From positions 4,526,001 through 4,590,000 of the forward strand of contig NZ_CP014782.1 of NCBI RefSeq assembly GCF_002005305.1: a stretch of DNA of 64,000 nt. Reading direction: 5' to 3'. This DNA is from Shewanella psychrophila (GTDB taxonomy: Bacteria; Pseudomonadota; Gammaproteobacteria; Enterobacterales; Shewanellaceae). Below the pieces are notes generated by a model. That model worked only from the letters and a program-made list of their open reading frames with translations, was not told where the DNA came from and did not search any database. Position numbers and translations under genes: made by a program. Shown here in pieces: positions 9,379 through 17,968 of the stretch (the stretch's first letter is position 1; each line of letters starts with the position of its first letter).

Positions 9379-10398
9379 ATGATAACTAGCAAGTTTACCA
9401 AGGCACATTTGGCTCACCTACCCACTCCATTTGAATTGATGCCCAACATGACCAAGAAGTTTAAGGGTCCGAACTTATATATCAAACGAGATGATGCCAC
9501 AGGCCTAGCTTTTGGCGGTAATAAGGTTCGCCAGTTGGAATATTATGTCGGCCATGCCATGGATCAAAATGCCGATGCCCTACTTACTACCGGAGCGGTA
9601 CAGTCTAACCATGTTCGTCAAACTGTGGCTGCCGCTCGAAAGATGGGCTGGCACGTAGAAGTGCAGCTGGAACACAGAGTCGATACTCACGCTAAAGAGT
9701 ATTCAGAAAGCGGCAACCCATACCTGAATAAGCTTATGGGCGCAGTAATACACAATTTTGATGTAGGTGAAGATGAACTCGGCGCAGATAAAGCCATGTA
9801 TGACCGGGCAGAAGAACTAAAAGTACAAGGATATAATCCTTATGTGATCCCCCTCAGTGCCACGGATAAGACACCATGGGGCTCCCTAGGGTACGTGGAA
9901 TGTATAGAGGAGCTCTGTCATCAAGCCAGCGAAAGTAAAACTCAGATAGACGCTATCATTTTAGGTTCAGGATCGGCCAACACTCACGCTGGCGTGTTAG
10001 CAGGCTTAATCGCCTTGGACATGAATATCCCAGTTTATGGCTTCTGTGTACGTCGTGATGGGATTGCTCAAACTGAACGCGTCGAAATAAAAACACGCAA
10101 GGTACTCACTCTTTTGGGCATAGACGAAACTAAGTTAACCCCAGGTATGGTGATGTGTGCTGATTGGGTGCTTGCTCCTGGTTACGGTCTACCATCGAGC
10201 GAGGTTGTCGATGCCATTCACACCACGGCTTTCGAAGAAGGCATATTGCTAGATCCTACCTATACGGGTAAGGCAATGGCAGGAATGCTCGGCATGATTA
10301 AAGACGGTAAGTTTAACGATAACGACAATATCGTGTTCCTCCATACCGGCGGGACTCCCTCCCTGTTCGGCTACCCCGAACTTGTTGCCGGTAAATAG
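9379..10398 (+). CDS. PLP-dependent D-cysteine desulfhydrase / L-cysteate sulfo-lyase (DcyD/CuyA family)
   Basis: 339 residues of the ACC-deaminase/D-cysteine desulfhydrase family. The PLP lysine is in AFGGNKVRQLEYY (near residue 51) and the conserved TGAVQSNHVRQTVAAARK stretch follows. Members catalyse beta-elimination from D-cysteine (giving pyruvate, ammonia and sulfide) or from cysteate (pyruvate, ammonia and sulfite). Motifs alone do not separate the two. The adjacent TauE/SafE exporter favours sulfite, hence cysteate; the downstream RidA fits either because both reactions release 2-aminoacrylate. AGAGG precedes the ATG. It is followed 26 bp later by the NhaC carrier gene, so the genes form one operon. 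Confidence 0.82.
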   Translation: MITSKFTKAHLAHLPTPFELMPNMTKKFKGPNLYIKRDDATGLAFGGNKVRQLEYYVGHAMDQNADALLTTGAVQSNHVRQTVAAARKMGWHVEVQLEHRVDTHAKEYSESGNPYLNKLMGAVIHNFDVGEDELGADKAMYDRAEELKVQGYNPYVIPLSATDKTPWGSLGYVECIEELCHQASESKTQIDAIILGSGSANTHAGVLAGLIALDMNIPVYGFCVRRDGIAQTERVEIKTRKVLTLLGIDETKLTPGMVMCADWVLAPGYGLPSSEVVDAIHTTAFEEGILLDPTYTGKAMAGMLGMIKDGKFNDNDNIVFLHTGGTPSLFGYPELVAGK

Positions 10399-10424
10399 CC
10401 ACCAAAAAAAGAAGAGGAAAAACT

Positions 10425-11879
10425 ATGTCTACACATAATCAATTCCCTAAACTTGAATTTTATGTTGGCAAGATAGGCGGGATCATTCCCCTATTTGCCA
10501 TGGTCACCTTGATGCTTATCCTCACAGCCTACGGCATGGGAGGCCCTAAAGGCGCTTGGGCTCCAGGATTTATTGCGATTTTACTCGGTCTGTTGCTGGT
10601 AAAGAATAAAGGCGATTATTGCCAATCGATTCTCGCAGGAATTGCCAACAAAACCGGAGTTGTCGTCATTACGGCTTGGATGTTTGCCGCCGTGCTCGGG
10701 GCGTTGATGAAAGCCGGTGGTTTAGTCGATGGCATCTTATGGTTTGGGTTATCTACCGGTATTCATGGCAGTGTATTTCTGGTGGTGGTATTTTTCTCCA
10801 CCGCGATATTTGCCTCAGGTACAGGTTCTTCAAACGGGGCTAATTTAGCCCTAGCCCCCATCTTATTTCCTGCCGCTGTCATGTTAGGCGCCGATCCAGT
10901 TTGGGCGGCATTAGCCCTCTTATCCGGCGCCGTATTTGGTGACAATGTCGCACCGATATCGGATGTGACGATTGTAGGCTGTGCGACTCAAAATGCCGAT
11001 CTGGGGCAAACCGTTAAGGAGCGATTTCCACTGGCCGTCACCGCAGGCATTATCTCACTCGGCATATTCATTATCTTTGGCGCAAGTGGCGAAAATGCGT
11101 TAGATGTGAACACCATAGATCTCGATGGCCTTGAGCCAAGTAATTTACTGATGTTAATCGCGGTTGCCGTGGTCATCATCACAGCATTGAAGGGGCGTCA
11201 CCTCATTGAAGCCTTAGGTTACGGCATCATCACAGCTATGGTGGTCGGGGTATCTTTGGGGAGATACGATATTTCAGATCTATTCCATATTCCCGCCACC
11301 CGCGGCGATAGCAGTGGTTTGATTGAATCAGCCATTAGCGGTGTGACAGGCGCGGTGATGTTTGTATTGCTGCTGCTGGGGATCATCAGAATTTTCATGG
11401 ACTCGGGCTTAATGGACTGCATACTAAAATTCATCATGAAAAATTTAGGCGACAGTGTCATAAAGAGTGAGTTGATCATCTTCTTCTCTACTGCAGCTTC
11501 TTCACTATTAGTTAGCGCTAACGCGCCATCGCAACTCCTTGTTGGACCGACAATCGTTCGCCCTATAGGAGAAAAGCAGGGAGTGAGTCCTGAACGTCGC
11601 AGTAACTTGATGTCAGCAGCGGTATGTTCAATCTTCTATATGATGCCTTGGTGCCTAGCCGTCATGGTGTGGTATTCCTCGATAGAGACCGCAGCGTTGA
11701 ATTCAAACCTCCCCGTCCCTTCGGCCGCCATTAGTTTTGTCGCTCCCTACCCTTGGGCACTGTTTCTGGTGTTTATGTTTTCGATCCTCACCGGCTGGCA
11801 ACGTAAAACAGTGGCAATTGAAGAGGTCAATGATGACAACCTCAACACAGTAAATTCAAAATCAGAAGCTAGTACATAA
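10425..11879 (+). CDS. NhaC-family Na+/H+ antiporter-type carrier
   Basis: 484 residues with about eleven to twelve membrane helices. The stretch ASGTGSSNGANLALAPIL and the GDNVAPISDVTIVGCATQ motif are characteristic of the NhaC family of the ion-transporter superfamily. NhaC proteins exchange sodium for protons, and some relatives exchange organic acids. Placed between the desulfhydrase/sulfo-lyase and RidA genes (26-bp and 16-bp gaps), it may import the amino acid or sulfonate substrate rather than serve only in ion homeostasis; that is inference from position. AGAGGAAA precedes the ATG. Confidence 0.82.
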   Translation: MSTHNQFPKLEFYVGKIGGIIPLFAMVTLMLILTAYGMGGPKGAWAPGFIAILLGLLLVKNKGDYCQSILAGIANKTGVVVITAWMFAAVLGALMKAGGLVDGILWFGLSTGIHGSVFLVVVFFSTAIFASGTGSSNGANLALAPILFPAAVMLGADPVWAALALLSGAVFGDNVAPISDVTIVGCATQNADLGQTVKERFPLAVTAGIISLGIFIIFGASGENALDVNTIDLDGLEPSNLLMLIAVAVVIITALKGRHLIEALGYGIITAMVVGVSLGRYDISDLFHIPATRGDSSGLIESAISGVTGAVMFVLLLLGIIRIFMDSGLMDCILKFIMKNLGDSVIKSELIIFFSTAASSLLVSANAPSQLLVGPTIVRPIGEKQGVSPERRSNLMSAAVCSIFYMMPWCLAVMVWYSSIETAALNSNLPVPSAAISFVAPYPWALFLVFMFSILTGWQRKTVAIEEVNDDNLNTVNSKSEAST

Positions 11880-11895
11880 TTGAAGGAAAAAGGAA

Positions 11896-12285
11896 ATGAG
11901 TATGACACGCAGATTAAACACAGAGTTAGCCCCAGCAGCTATAGGCCCCTACGTACAAGGTGTAGTCACTGACGCTTTTGTGATAACGTCAGGGCAACTG
12001 CCTATAGATCCAGCCACTGGGAGTATGCCCGAAGAGGTCGCCGCTCAGACCCGCCAGTCCCTGGCCAATGTTAAAGCCGTAATAGAAGAATCAGGACTGA
12101 ATGTTGCAAATATCTTTAAAACAACGGTATTTGTAAAAGATCTTAATGATTTTGCCTTAGTGAACCAGGCTTATCAGGAGTTCTTCGATACACACGATGC
12201 GCCTTATCCTGCTCGCTCTTGTGTGGAAGTGGCTCGCTTACCAAAAGATGCCTTAGTTGAAATCGAGGCCATGGCAGGAAACTAG
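11896..12285 (+). CDS. ridA: RidA enamine/imine deaminase
   Basis: 129 residues covering the whole YjgF/YER057c/UK114 fold. The family core PARSCVEVARLPKDALVEIE includes the arginine that binds the carboxylate of 2-aminoacrylate, as in archetypal RidA. The enzyme hydrolyses reactive enamines released by PLP enzymes to 2-oxoacids. Its place directly behind a PLP beta-eliminating enzyme makes biological sense: it would clear 2-aminoacrylate made from cysteate or D-cysteine. AAGGAAAAAGG precedes the ATG; a second in-frame ATG lies two codons further on. Confidence 0.9.
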   Translation: MSMTRRLNTELAPAAIGPYVQGVVTDAFVITSGQLPIDPATGSMPEEVAAQTRQSLANVKAVIEESGLNVANIFKTTVFVKDLNDFALVNQAYQEFFDTHDAPYPARSCVEVARLPKDALVEIEAMAGN

Positions 12286-12304
12286 CGATCTGTTCAACAT
12301 GTAA

Positions 12305-12632
12305 TACCATTCCGAGTAAGTATCTGATCATTCAGCGGGAGTTCAAAGCGCTGTAGGCAAGGCGAATGTTTGAAGCTAATAGTTATTCTCGGCAACAAGC
12401 TCCTGCGTTGCTCTACCTCCTGCATCCATGCTTTCGTATATCGAGAACATTCAACGTAGCATAAAGGGCTTTGCCCTTTGCTTTAAGCATCAGCCGCACT
12501 GCGTGAGGCTCTCAGTGTTTCCACTTCTGTGTTGCATTGACTTAAAAGGGAATAGCCATTTCCTCATCAATGCGCCTTGAATTGAAAAAACTGAGAGTCT
12601 TTGAACTGACCAGATACTTATATGGAATGGTA
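12305..12632. mobile_element. 328-bp MITE-like element with long imperfect terminal repeats
   Basis: The left end reads TACCATTCCGAGTAAGTATC and the right end, read inward, TACCATTCCATATAAGTATC; the similarity continues for some bases (CTGATCA against CTGGTCA). TAA flanks both ends (12302-12304, 12633-12635), a possible 3-bp target duplication of the TNA type seen in some IS5-family groups. There is no convincing internal reading frame, so it would need a transposase in trans. It sits between the ridA stop and a terminator, lengthening the transcript tail of the operon. Confidence 0.72.
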
Positions 12633-12636
12633 TAAT

Positions 12637-12662
12637 AAGGCGGTTTTTACCGCCTTTTTTTT
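12637..12662 (+). terminator. Rho-independent terminator of the TauE-RidA operon
   Basis: Stem AAGGCGG (12637-12643) and CCGCCTT (12650-12656) with a TTTTTA loop, followed by an unbroken T run to 12662. It ends 26 bp before the LysR gene and probably stops transcription from ridA; the MITE now separates the two. Confidence 0.88.
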
Positions 12663-12688
12663 CGCTCAATATTACTGAGAGAGTCTCT

Positions 12689-13594
12689 ATGTCATCAGAT
12701 AGTAAGCTCAACCCACGCCAGATTGAGGCATTTCAAAAATTCATGTTAACTGGCAGTGTCACTAATGCGGCTTCATTGATGCATGTCTCTCAACCAGCCG
12801 TCAGTAGATTGTTAGCCGATCTTGAGAAACAACTTGGTTTCAAACTCTTTGTCAGGAGTCATAATAAGTTAGAGATAACGCCAGAAGCTCACCTGTTTTA
12901 TCAAGATGTAGAACGTCTGTTTACTGGTTTAGATAGCTTAAGTCGCTCCGCAGCAGCGATAGTAAATAACAATAGGGGAAAATTGAGGATCGGTGCTATG
13001 CCTGTGTGTTCCGACAGTTTTCTTCATGATGTGGTTGCAGATTTTGCCATCTCTCATCCCCAAATAAGGATCGAATTAGAAACAGCCCCGAGAAACCAGC
13101 TTATCGAGATGGTGTTAGATAGAAAGGTAGATGTGGCTATCATAGCCGATGTAGATATAGATGATGAGGATTTTGATTGTTGGGAACTCTATCAACAAAA
13201 AGCCAGAGTATTTCTGCCTCAAGGTCATCCACTCGCTAACAGAGATTCTTTAACGCCTAAAGACCTGCAAGATGAGAGATTTATGACACTGAGCTATGGC
13301 AGTCCGTTCAGAACTCGCGTGGAAAATTTATTTATCGGCCAAGGGATAAAACGCAATATTGTTTTTGAGGCTAGATCGCAGCACCTGTTACTTCAACTGG
13401 TAAAAAGAGGTGTCGGTATTGCCATTCTCGACCCCTTTATTTTACTCGCCGACGATAGAGGTATTGTCACACTCCCCTTGGAACCAACGGCACAATGGAG
13501 CTATTTTTTGGTTCAAGCCAGAGTGCCACAGCAAAGTGCGTTGGCTAACGCTTTCAGATCATCTCTACTCGCCTATATGAAAAAGCTTAAATAA
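12689..13594 (+). CDS. LysR-family transcriptional regulator of the sulfur amino acid module
   Basis: 301 residues. The N-terminal winged helix-turn-helix (about 8-68) has the classic TNAASLMHVSQPAVSRLLADLE recognition region, and residues 95-300 form the periplasmic-binding-like effector domain (LRIGAMPVCSDSFLHDVVADF onward). Members respond to a pathway metabolite and usually activate neighbouring genes. It follows the TauE-desulfhydrase-NhaC-RidA operon on the same strand after a terminator, and converges with the porin gene downstream (18-bp gap). GAGAGAG precedes the ATG. The effector is unknown; cysteate or D-cysteine would be the first guess. Confidence 0.88.
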   Translation: MSSDSKLNPRQIEAFQKFMLTGSVTNAASLMHVSQPAVSRLLADLEKQLGFKLFVRSHNKLEITPEAHLFYQDVERLFTGLDSLSRSAAAIVNNNRGKLRIGAMPVCSDSFLHDVVADFAISHPQIRIELETAPRNQLIEMVLDRKVDVAIIADVDIDDEDFDCWELYQQKARVFLPQGHPLANRDSLTPKDLQDERFMTLSYGSPFRTRVENLFIGQGIKRNIVFEARSQHLLLQLVKRGVGIAILDPFILLADDRGIVTLPLEPTAQWSYFLVQARVPQQSALANAFRSSLLAYMKKLK

Positions 13595-13612
13595 TAAGCT
13601 TTAATATAGGTA

Positions 13613-14818
13613 TTAGAAACGATACATGAGCTTAGTCCTTAAGTCCGTCATGCTTCTGGCATCGTTATCAAAACTCATCACTGAATAATCTAGCATGGCC
13701 GACAATTGCTTTAGAGATTCAAATTGATAACTCAGATTTAAGGTATGTTCCGTCATCCCGCCCTCTTCGTCTAGGGGATTAAAGTTCGTCCATCTATATT
13801 TTACCTTTACCGAGTCAATCTGATAAGCGACACCGAGTTGTAATGAATGACTTCCGGCCTCAAAGCCTGTATCACCAGAGGTTTTAGTGGTTGTGGTGAA
13901 ATTGGCATAGGCATTGTTGCCCAGGCCATGAAGCACCTTGCCATCCTCGTTGGTCTTGTTATAACCAGTAAACAAGTCGAGGTTATCTATTAATTCAACC
14001 CCCAGTTTTACCCCCAACATATCTGAATCCTGCCCAAGATTATTATCGTGGTAAACCGTCTTATAATATTGCCCACCGATATAAGGCTTAAAACGAGTAT
14101 CTAACTTATAGAAGATGTCTGCATAGCCCATAAACGCTATTCCTTGGGTCTCCACCAGATGTACCTGTACTTTAGTATTAGCCATCGACCTGTTACTCAT
14201 ATACAAGCTATACATTCCATGGTCACCAATATCAAGAAACTCACCTGGTTTGCCTTTAGCATCTACTTTAGACTCAGTGAAGGGAGCTGTAGATTTGAAA
14301 TCGGTTCTAGCTTGATATCGGTCTATTTTACCGGCAACAATGACAGTTTGAGGCAATGAACGATCGGTGACCAAGTATGCTTCGTATGACTCAGTAATAC
14401 TTTGAGCCGATGAGCCGCCGAGCAGTGGCATGGCTAAGTATTGCCTACCAAAACTGACACTGGTATTACCAATGCCATAACCAAGATATGCTTCAGATAA
14501 CACGGCACCATCGGCACTCATAGATGTTTTATAAGCATCATCAAAGTCATCTATCCAAGTTACATCTACAACTTGGAGAGAGCTACTGAGGCTAAAGCCA
14601 TGGAAGTCACCAGATACTAATTTGAACTCTCCTCCATTAGTCCAAATTGAGCTATCTTGCTTGCCTGAGCTATCAGAGAAGTCTTGGGCAAAATACAGTG
14701 ATTTAATTTGTCCACTCACCTTAGCGTCATTAATAGCATCGGCGATGGCATTCGATGCAAATGACTTAGGTGAAAAAATAATTGAAATAGCAAGTGTAAG
14801 GTAGAGTTTCTTATTCAT
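13613..14818 (-). CDS. OprD-like outer-membrane porin
   Basis: 401 residues from the ATG at 14818, chosen because it begins directly with a signal peptide (MNKKLYLTLAISIIFSPKSFA) and has an AAAGAG site upstream; an upstream in-frame start would add only seven residues. The mature protein contains GQIKSLYFAQDF, SEAYLGYG and SVSFGRQYLAMPLLGG, typical of the OprD family, and ends in alternating barrel strands (TDLRTKLMYRF with terminal Phe). Such porins let small organic acids or amino acids cross the outer membrane. It converges on the LysR gene, so it is probably the outer-membrane entry of the same catabolic module. Confidence 0.75.
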   Translation of the reverse strand: MNKKLYLTLAISIIFSPKSFASNAIADAINDAKVSGQIKSLYFAQDFSDSSGKQDSSIWTNGGEFKLVSGDFHGFSLSSSLQVVDVTWIDDFDDAYKTSMSADGAVLSEAYLGYGIGNTSVSFGRQYLAMPLLGGSSAQSITESYEAYLVTDRSLPQTVIVAGKIDRYQARTDFKSTAPFTESKVDAKGKPGEFLDIGDHGMYSLYMSNRSMANTKVQVHLVETQGIAFMGYADIFYKLDTRFKPYIGGQYYKTVYHDNNLGQDSDMLGVKLGVELIDNLDLFTGYNKTNEDGKVLHGLGNNAYANFTTTTKTSGDTGFEAGSHSLQLGVAYQIDSVKVKYRWTNFNPLDEEGGMTEHTLNLSYQFESLKQLSAMLDYSVMSFDNDARSMTDLRTKLMYRF

Positions 14819-15296
14819 AGTTATTACTCTTTTTAACAATCAAAGACACAAAGTTAACAAGTGCCATTGTCAGCAATGACGTATATTTCGACAAATAATT
14901 GTTTGTTTAACGAGCATGACTAAATGTTATCCAGAATAAATACACTGAACTTACGTAAGTAAACAACTGATATGATAAGTTTAATTAAATGGAAATAATT
15001 TCAATATAAGGCTCCAATGGATAGAGCGAATCTGTTATCAATAGGTGAATTGACTATGTTTGAAGATTTGTTCTCATCTAAGAACATTTCAGATACTAAT
15101 AAATCTGATATTATTCTACAAATAGAACCCTGATATTTGGTTAGTAGAAAATGATAAGTTGTATCTGTTTGCTGATAAAACTGTAAAATCAGGCCGGATT
15201 AAAGGCTCAGGCTTAATAGAGTCAGATAAGAACTGGTCTGAATAAAAAAGTGTAATTTAATACTTTTATCAGTTAATAATACCTATTATTTAAATC
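14819..15296. other. Intergenic region upstream of the porin, with a decayed reading frame
   Basis: The first half should carry the porin promoter (minus strand). From about 15016 a short frame of 38 codons opens and closes at 15134, and a second frame continues from 15126 to 15245; together they look like pieces of one broken gene, described separately. Nothing else recognisable. Confidence 0.4.
15126..15245 (+). pseudogene. Fragment resembling the C-terminus of a YHS-domain protein
   Basis: This frame has no start codon. Its translation contains NPDIWLVENDKLYLFADKTV and ends GLIESDKNWSE, which recalls the tail of small YHS-domain proteins (a segment of the type D-x-W-x-V-x-x-x-K-L-Y-L-F, then A-D-K-N-W). 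A preceding short frame (15016-15134) in another phase could be the broken upstream part. The assignment rests on memory of the family pattern only. Confidence 0.3.
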
Positions 15297-15770
15297 TCAT
15301 GCCATAGGTTGTAACCCATGGCAATCACTCAGTATTAAGGCTTTCTTATACCAGATATTCCAAGCATGCTTATCATCTCCCTGTGCGTGGGATTGCATTC
15401 CCCTAAGCAGGAGTAATAGTAACCTATGATCTTCAGCTCTTGCAGAGTAATACAAGGGATCATAGAAGCAGCGACGCTGAACAAACTCTAACTGAGTATC
15501 GAACCCTTTCTCTATACCACTGATACAAAGCGCCCTGCCTCTTTGGTGGAAATAGCTATAATCATCACTCAGCAAGAATGCAACCGGCCCCAGGATTAAT
15601 ATCAGTGCTAAACTCCCCAATGGACTTTTTTGCCACTGATCCAGTTGCCCGGCTCTCGCCTGCTCCAGTAATTCGAACCAGTCCAGCTTGACCTCATTAG
15701 AAAGCATATAAATTTCGACTCCCTTGCCTTTACTGTATTGGCTGAACCACTGCCTCAAAAAATTATTCAT
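15297..15770 (-). CDS. Uncharacterised single-span membrane protein
   Basis: 157 residues from the ATG at 15770 (MNNFLRQWFSQYSKG); upstream in-frame starts would add a cysteine-rich, unlikely leader. There is one membrane helix (SLALILILGPVAFLL, about residues 53-67), preceded by a charged cytoplasmic segment and followed by a domain with two cysteines and a leucine run (LLLLLLRGMQSHAQGD). The C-terminal part, with AWNIWYKKALILSDCHG, could contain a TPR-like helical pair. I do not recognise the family. It stands alone between two convergent or divergent units. Confidence 0.55.
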   Translation of the reverse strand: MNNFLRQWFSQYSKGKGVEIYMLSNEVKLDWFELLEQARAGQLDQWQKSPLGSLALILILGPVAFLLSDDYSYFHQRGRALCISGIEKGFDTQLEFVQRRCFYDPLYYSARAEDHRLLLLLLRGMQSHAQGDDKHAWNIWYKKALILSDCHGLQPMA

Positions 15771-16054
15771 CTTATTACTCTTATTAATTAATAATAGATT
15801 ACTTACTCTAACCACTAACAATAAAAACCTTCTATAAAATAAAATTGCTTTTATGTCTAAATGACATATACACCATTCCCGAGCCAAGAAATGTATCCGC
15901 AACGTACAGATAGAGCCGTTAATTATAGGCACGAAATTATTTAACCAACTTAAAAATCACGATAGGATACACTACAGAAACACAATACCAGGTGCGAACA
16001 ATAAACAAACAGACTAAATTATAATTTCAAATCAATGGATTCTTAAGTGAGTAG

Positions 16055-16183
16055 ATGATGGAATATTTTGAACTATTTATGATTTATGCAGGTGTTTTTT
16101 CTGCCGGAGGTTTATCAACCTTTCTGATAATATCTTGGATTGTCTCTTCTTCTAAGAGAGATGCTAATCCATATAGTAACTAA
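16055..16183 (+). CDS. 42-residue single-span membrane protein
   Basis: A short frame (starts MMEYFELFMIYAGVF, ends KRDANPYSN) with one hydrophobic helix of about 22 residues flanked by acidic and basic ends. It is followed 32 bp later by an excellent terminator, which argues that it is a real transcription unit. The ribosome site is weak (AAGTGAG). Function unknown; small single-span proteins of this kind are often accessory subunits of transporters or stress peptides. Confidence 0.55.
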   Translation: MMEYFELFMIYAGVFSAGGLSTFLIISWIVSSSKRDANPYSN

Positions 16184-16215
16184 ATCTAGTTAACTAATTA
16201 AAGCTATATGACCTT

Positions 16216-16256
16216 GGCTCTTAATCCCCCTAACCATTTGTTAAGAGCCTTTTTTA
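16216..16256 (+). terminator. Rho-independent terminator after the 42-residue protein gene
   Basis: Stem GGCTCTTAA (16216-16224) and TTAAGAGCC (16241-16249), then seven T. It serves the small gene at 16055 and may also end the convergent LysR transcript in the other direction. Confidence 0.85.
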
Positions 16257-16334
16257 TACCTTTATACTTCAGAATGTTAAAAACATTAATATAATAAACA
16301 GAATATTTAATAAAACGCTTATTCTGTCCTCCCT

Positions 16335-17216
16335 CTATTTTTCAGGTATTAACTCCTTAATGCACAAATTATAAAATATCATTGCCTGAGGCGAACTATG
16401 ACGATCCTTTAGCCTGAATATACCAATCTGTCTCTCGACCAGAGGAGCCAATAAGGGGATCCAACACAGTGAAGGGACATTTTGAGGAAAAGCTAACCTT
16501 GGCAGAGTTGTCACACCGATCCCAAGTTCAAGCACTGAAAACAGTGAAGTGATGTTCTCTACGCTGTAGAGGGCATTTTGAGTAAGTGGACTGGCACTGC
16601 TGGCTTCTAATAGCTTACAGGTCCCATTATTGATGAAGGGGTAGCGACTTATCTCCTGCCAAGTGACGCCTTTTTTCTGTTGCGCTAACGGGTGTTCTTT
16701 TAGGCAGACCAGTCCTAGAGGATCTAACAATAGCGGGGTGAAATCGACTCTGGTATGACTGATGTTAAGGCAATTCCCCAAGGCGAGATCCACTTCACCC
16801 GCCAGTAACCTTCTCTCGACCCCAATAGCATTGTCATCGATAAGTGACACCTTTACCTTGGGGTGTCCACGAGTAAATTTAGCCAATACCTTAGGGATAA
16901 TTTTAGCGGCAACCGAAGGGACACTGGCAATACGCAGCTCGCCTAGCTCACCCGCGGCAGCGGCGCTAAAGTCATAGGTTAATGCACGATATTGACTGAG
17001 AAACAGAATAACCTTAGGCAGACAGATCTCACCGAAAGGGGTCAATCTAGCCTTATGACCAGTTTCGAACAGAGGTTGGCCTAGAGTGCGTTCCAGCTCC
17101 TTTATCGAAGTGGAAAGAGCGGCCTGGGAGCGGTTCGCTCTCGAGGATGCAGCCCGAAATCCCCCCTCCTCGACCACCAGAGAAAAATGCTTTAGCTGCT
17201 GCAACTTAATATCCAT
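16335..17216 (-). CDS. LysR-family regulator, divergent from the Rid/ALDH/dipeptidase operon
   Basis: 293 residues: winged helix-turn-helix at about 4-62 (GGFRAASSRANRSQAALSTSIKELE), then an effector-binding domain (LRIASVPSVAAKIIPKVLAKF onward). Divergent orientation from the Rid protein gene, with a 265-bp shared promoter region holding paired TTGATAAGTA boxes, is the textbook layout for LysR autoregulation and activation of the neighbouring operon. It is clearly different in sequence from the LysR at 12689. The effector is unknown. Confidence 0.88.
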   Translation of the reverse strand: MDIKLQQLKHFSLVVEEGGFRAASSRANRSQAALSTSIKELERTLGQPLFETGHKARLTPFGEICLPKVILFLSQYRALTYDFSAAAAGELGELRIASVPSVAAKIIPKVLAKFTRGHPKVKVSLIDDNAIGVERRLLAGEVDLALGNCLNISHTRVDFTPLLLDPLGLVCLKEHPLAQQKKGVTWQEISRYPFINNGTCKLLEASSASPLTQNALYSVENITSLFSVLELGIGVTTLPRLAFPQNVPSLCWIPLLAPLVERQIGIFRLKDRHSSPQAMIFYNLCIKELIPEK

Positions 17217-17319
17217 TGGCTATTTTATTCCTCTTATTTGAGCTCTCATGTTGATGCTGTTTAATGAACGCTGTTGTTATCAACCCCGCTAAGGTTTTTT
17301 AATCGCTAATAGCACTAGA

Positions 17320-17406
17320 TTGATAAGTATTATTTATTTTATGAATAAAAAAAAGCATTTTATGTATCACTTCCTCCATCAAAAGTTGATAAGTAAAATT
17401 TATCAA
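17320..17406. promoter_or_regulatory. Candidate LysR operator pair in the divergent promoter
   Basis: TTGATAAGTA occurs at 17320 and again at 17386, 66 bp apart, on the same strand. The second is part of a 21-bp palindrome (TTGATAA at 17386-17392, seven bases, TTATCAA at 17400-17406), which contains the T-N11-A pattern of LysR sites. Placement between the regulator and its divergent operon supports recognition and activation sites. Confidence 0.55.
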
Positions 17407-17481
17407 TTGGAAAAAATTAACCGTTAGCCTTATCGAAAATCATGTGCAATATTTGAACTCACACATAATTATTGATTCTTG

Positions 17482-17880
17482 ATGAGTAATAAATCCATGG
17501 CCAAGACTAAACAAGCAGTGCCCACATCACTTTTCGCTTCGACCGCTCCGTTAGAGTGGGCCATCACAGCTAACGGCACCCTGTATACCGCGCAAATACC
17601 TATCGATAACCAAGGTATTGTGGTTGAAGGTGGAATTGAAGCTCAAACCCGGCAGACACTGGATAACCTAGTGCATACCTTGGACTGCGCAGACGTTGAT
17701 ACCGATGCCGTATTGCAAGTGATGATCTATGTAACAAATGCGAGTTATCTACCTAAGGTCAATGCCATTTATGCTGAGTACTTTAAGGCCCCCTTCCCTA
17801 ATCGTGCAGCCCTTGTGGTTGCCGGTTTAGCCAGAAAAGAGATGCTGGTCGAACTGGTTGTGTATGCGGCGGTTTCATAA
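17482..17880 (+). CDS. Rid-family (YjgF/UK114) protein
   Basis: 132 residues with the whole Rid fold. The arginine expected to bind the substrate carboxylate is present in FPNRAALVVAGLARKEMLVE, but the surrounding core differs from archetypal RidA (PARSCVEVARLPKD), suggesting another Rid subfamily with a pathway-specific imine or enamine substrate. It is the first gene divergent from the LysR and precedes an aldehyde dehydrogenase by 172 bp. The start is not certain: ATG 17482 or ATG 17497, neither with a strong ribosome site. The last 50 or so bases of the gene are repeated in degraded form just downstream. Confidence 0.8.
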   Translation: MSNKSMAKTKQAVPTSLFASTAPLEWAITANGTLYTAQIPIDNQGIVVEGGIEAQTRQTLDNLVHTLDCADVDTDAVLQVMIYVTNASYLPKVNAIYAEYFKAPFPNRAALVVAGLARKEMLVELVVYAAVS

Positions 17881-17961
17881 GCCTAGGCCATTGTGCTTGC
17901 CCTTTAAAGCCAGAAAAGCAAGCTGGTTTAACTGCTTGTGTATGCGACTTTTCATAAGTCC
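17830..17961. repeat. Degenerate direct duplication of the 3' end of the Rid gene
   Basis: The segment starting GCCAGAAAAG at 17830 and ending with the stop and TCATAAG near 17883 recurs at 17909-17961 with scattered substitutions and small gaps (shared words GCCAGAAAAG, GCTGGT, TTGTGTATGCG, TTTCATAAG), 79 bp downstream. The second copy has no coding role. Confidence 0.7.
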
Positions 17962-17968
17962 ATAATCC

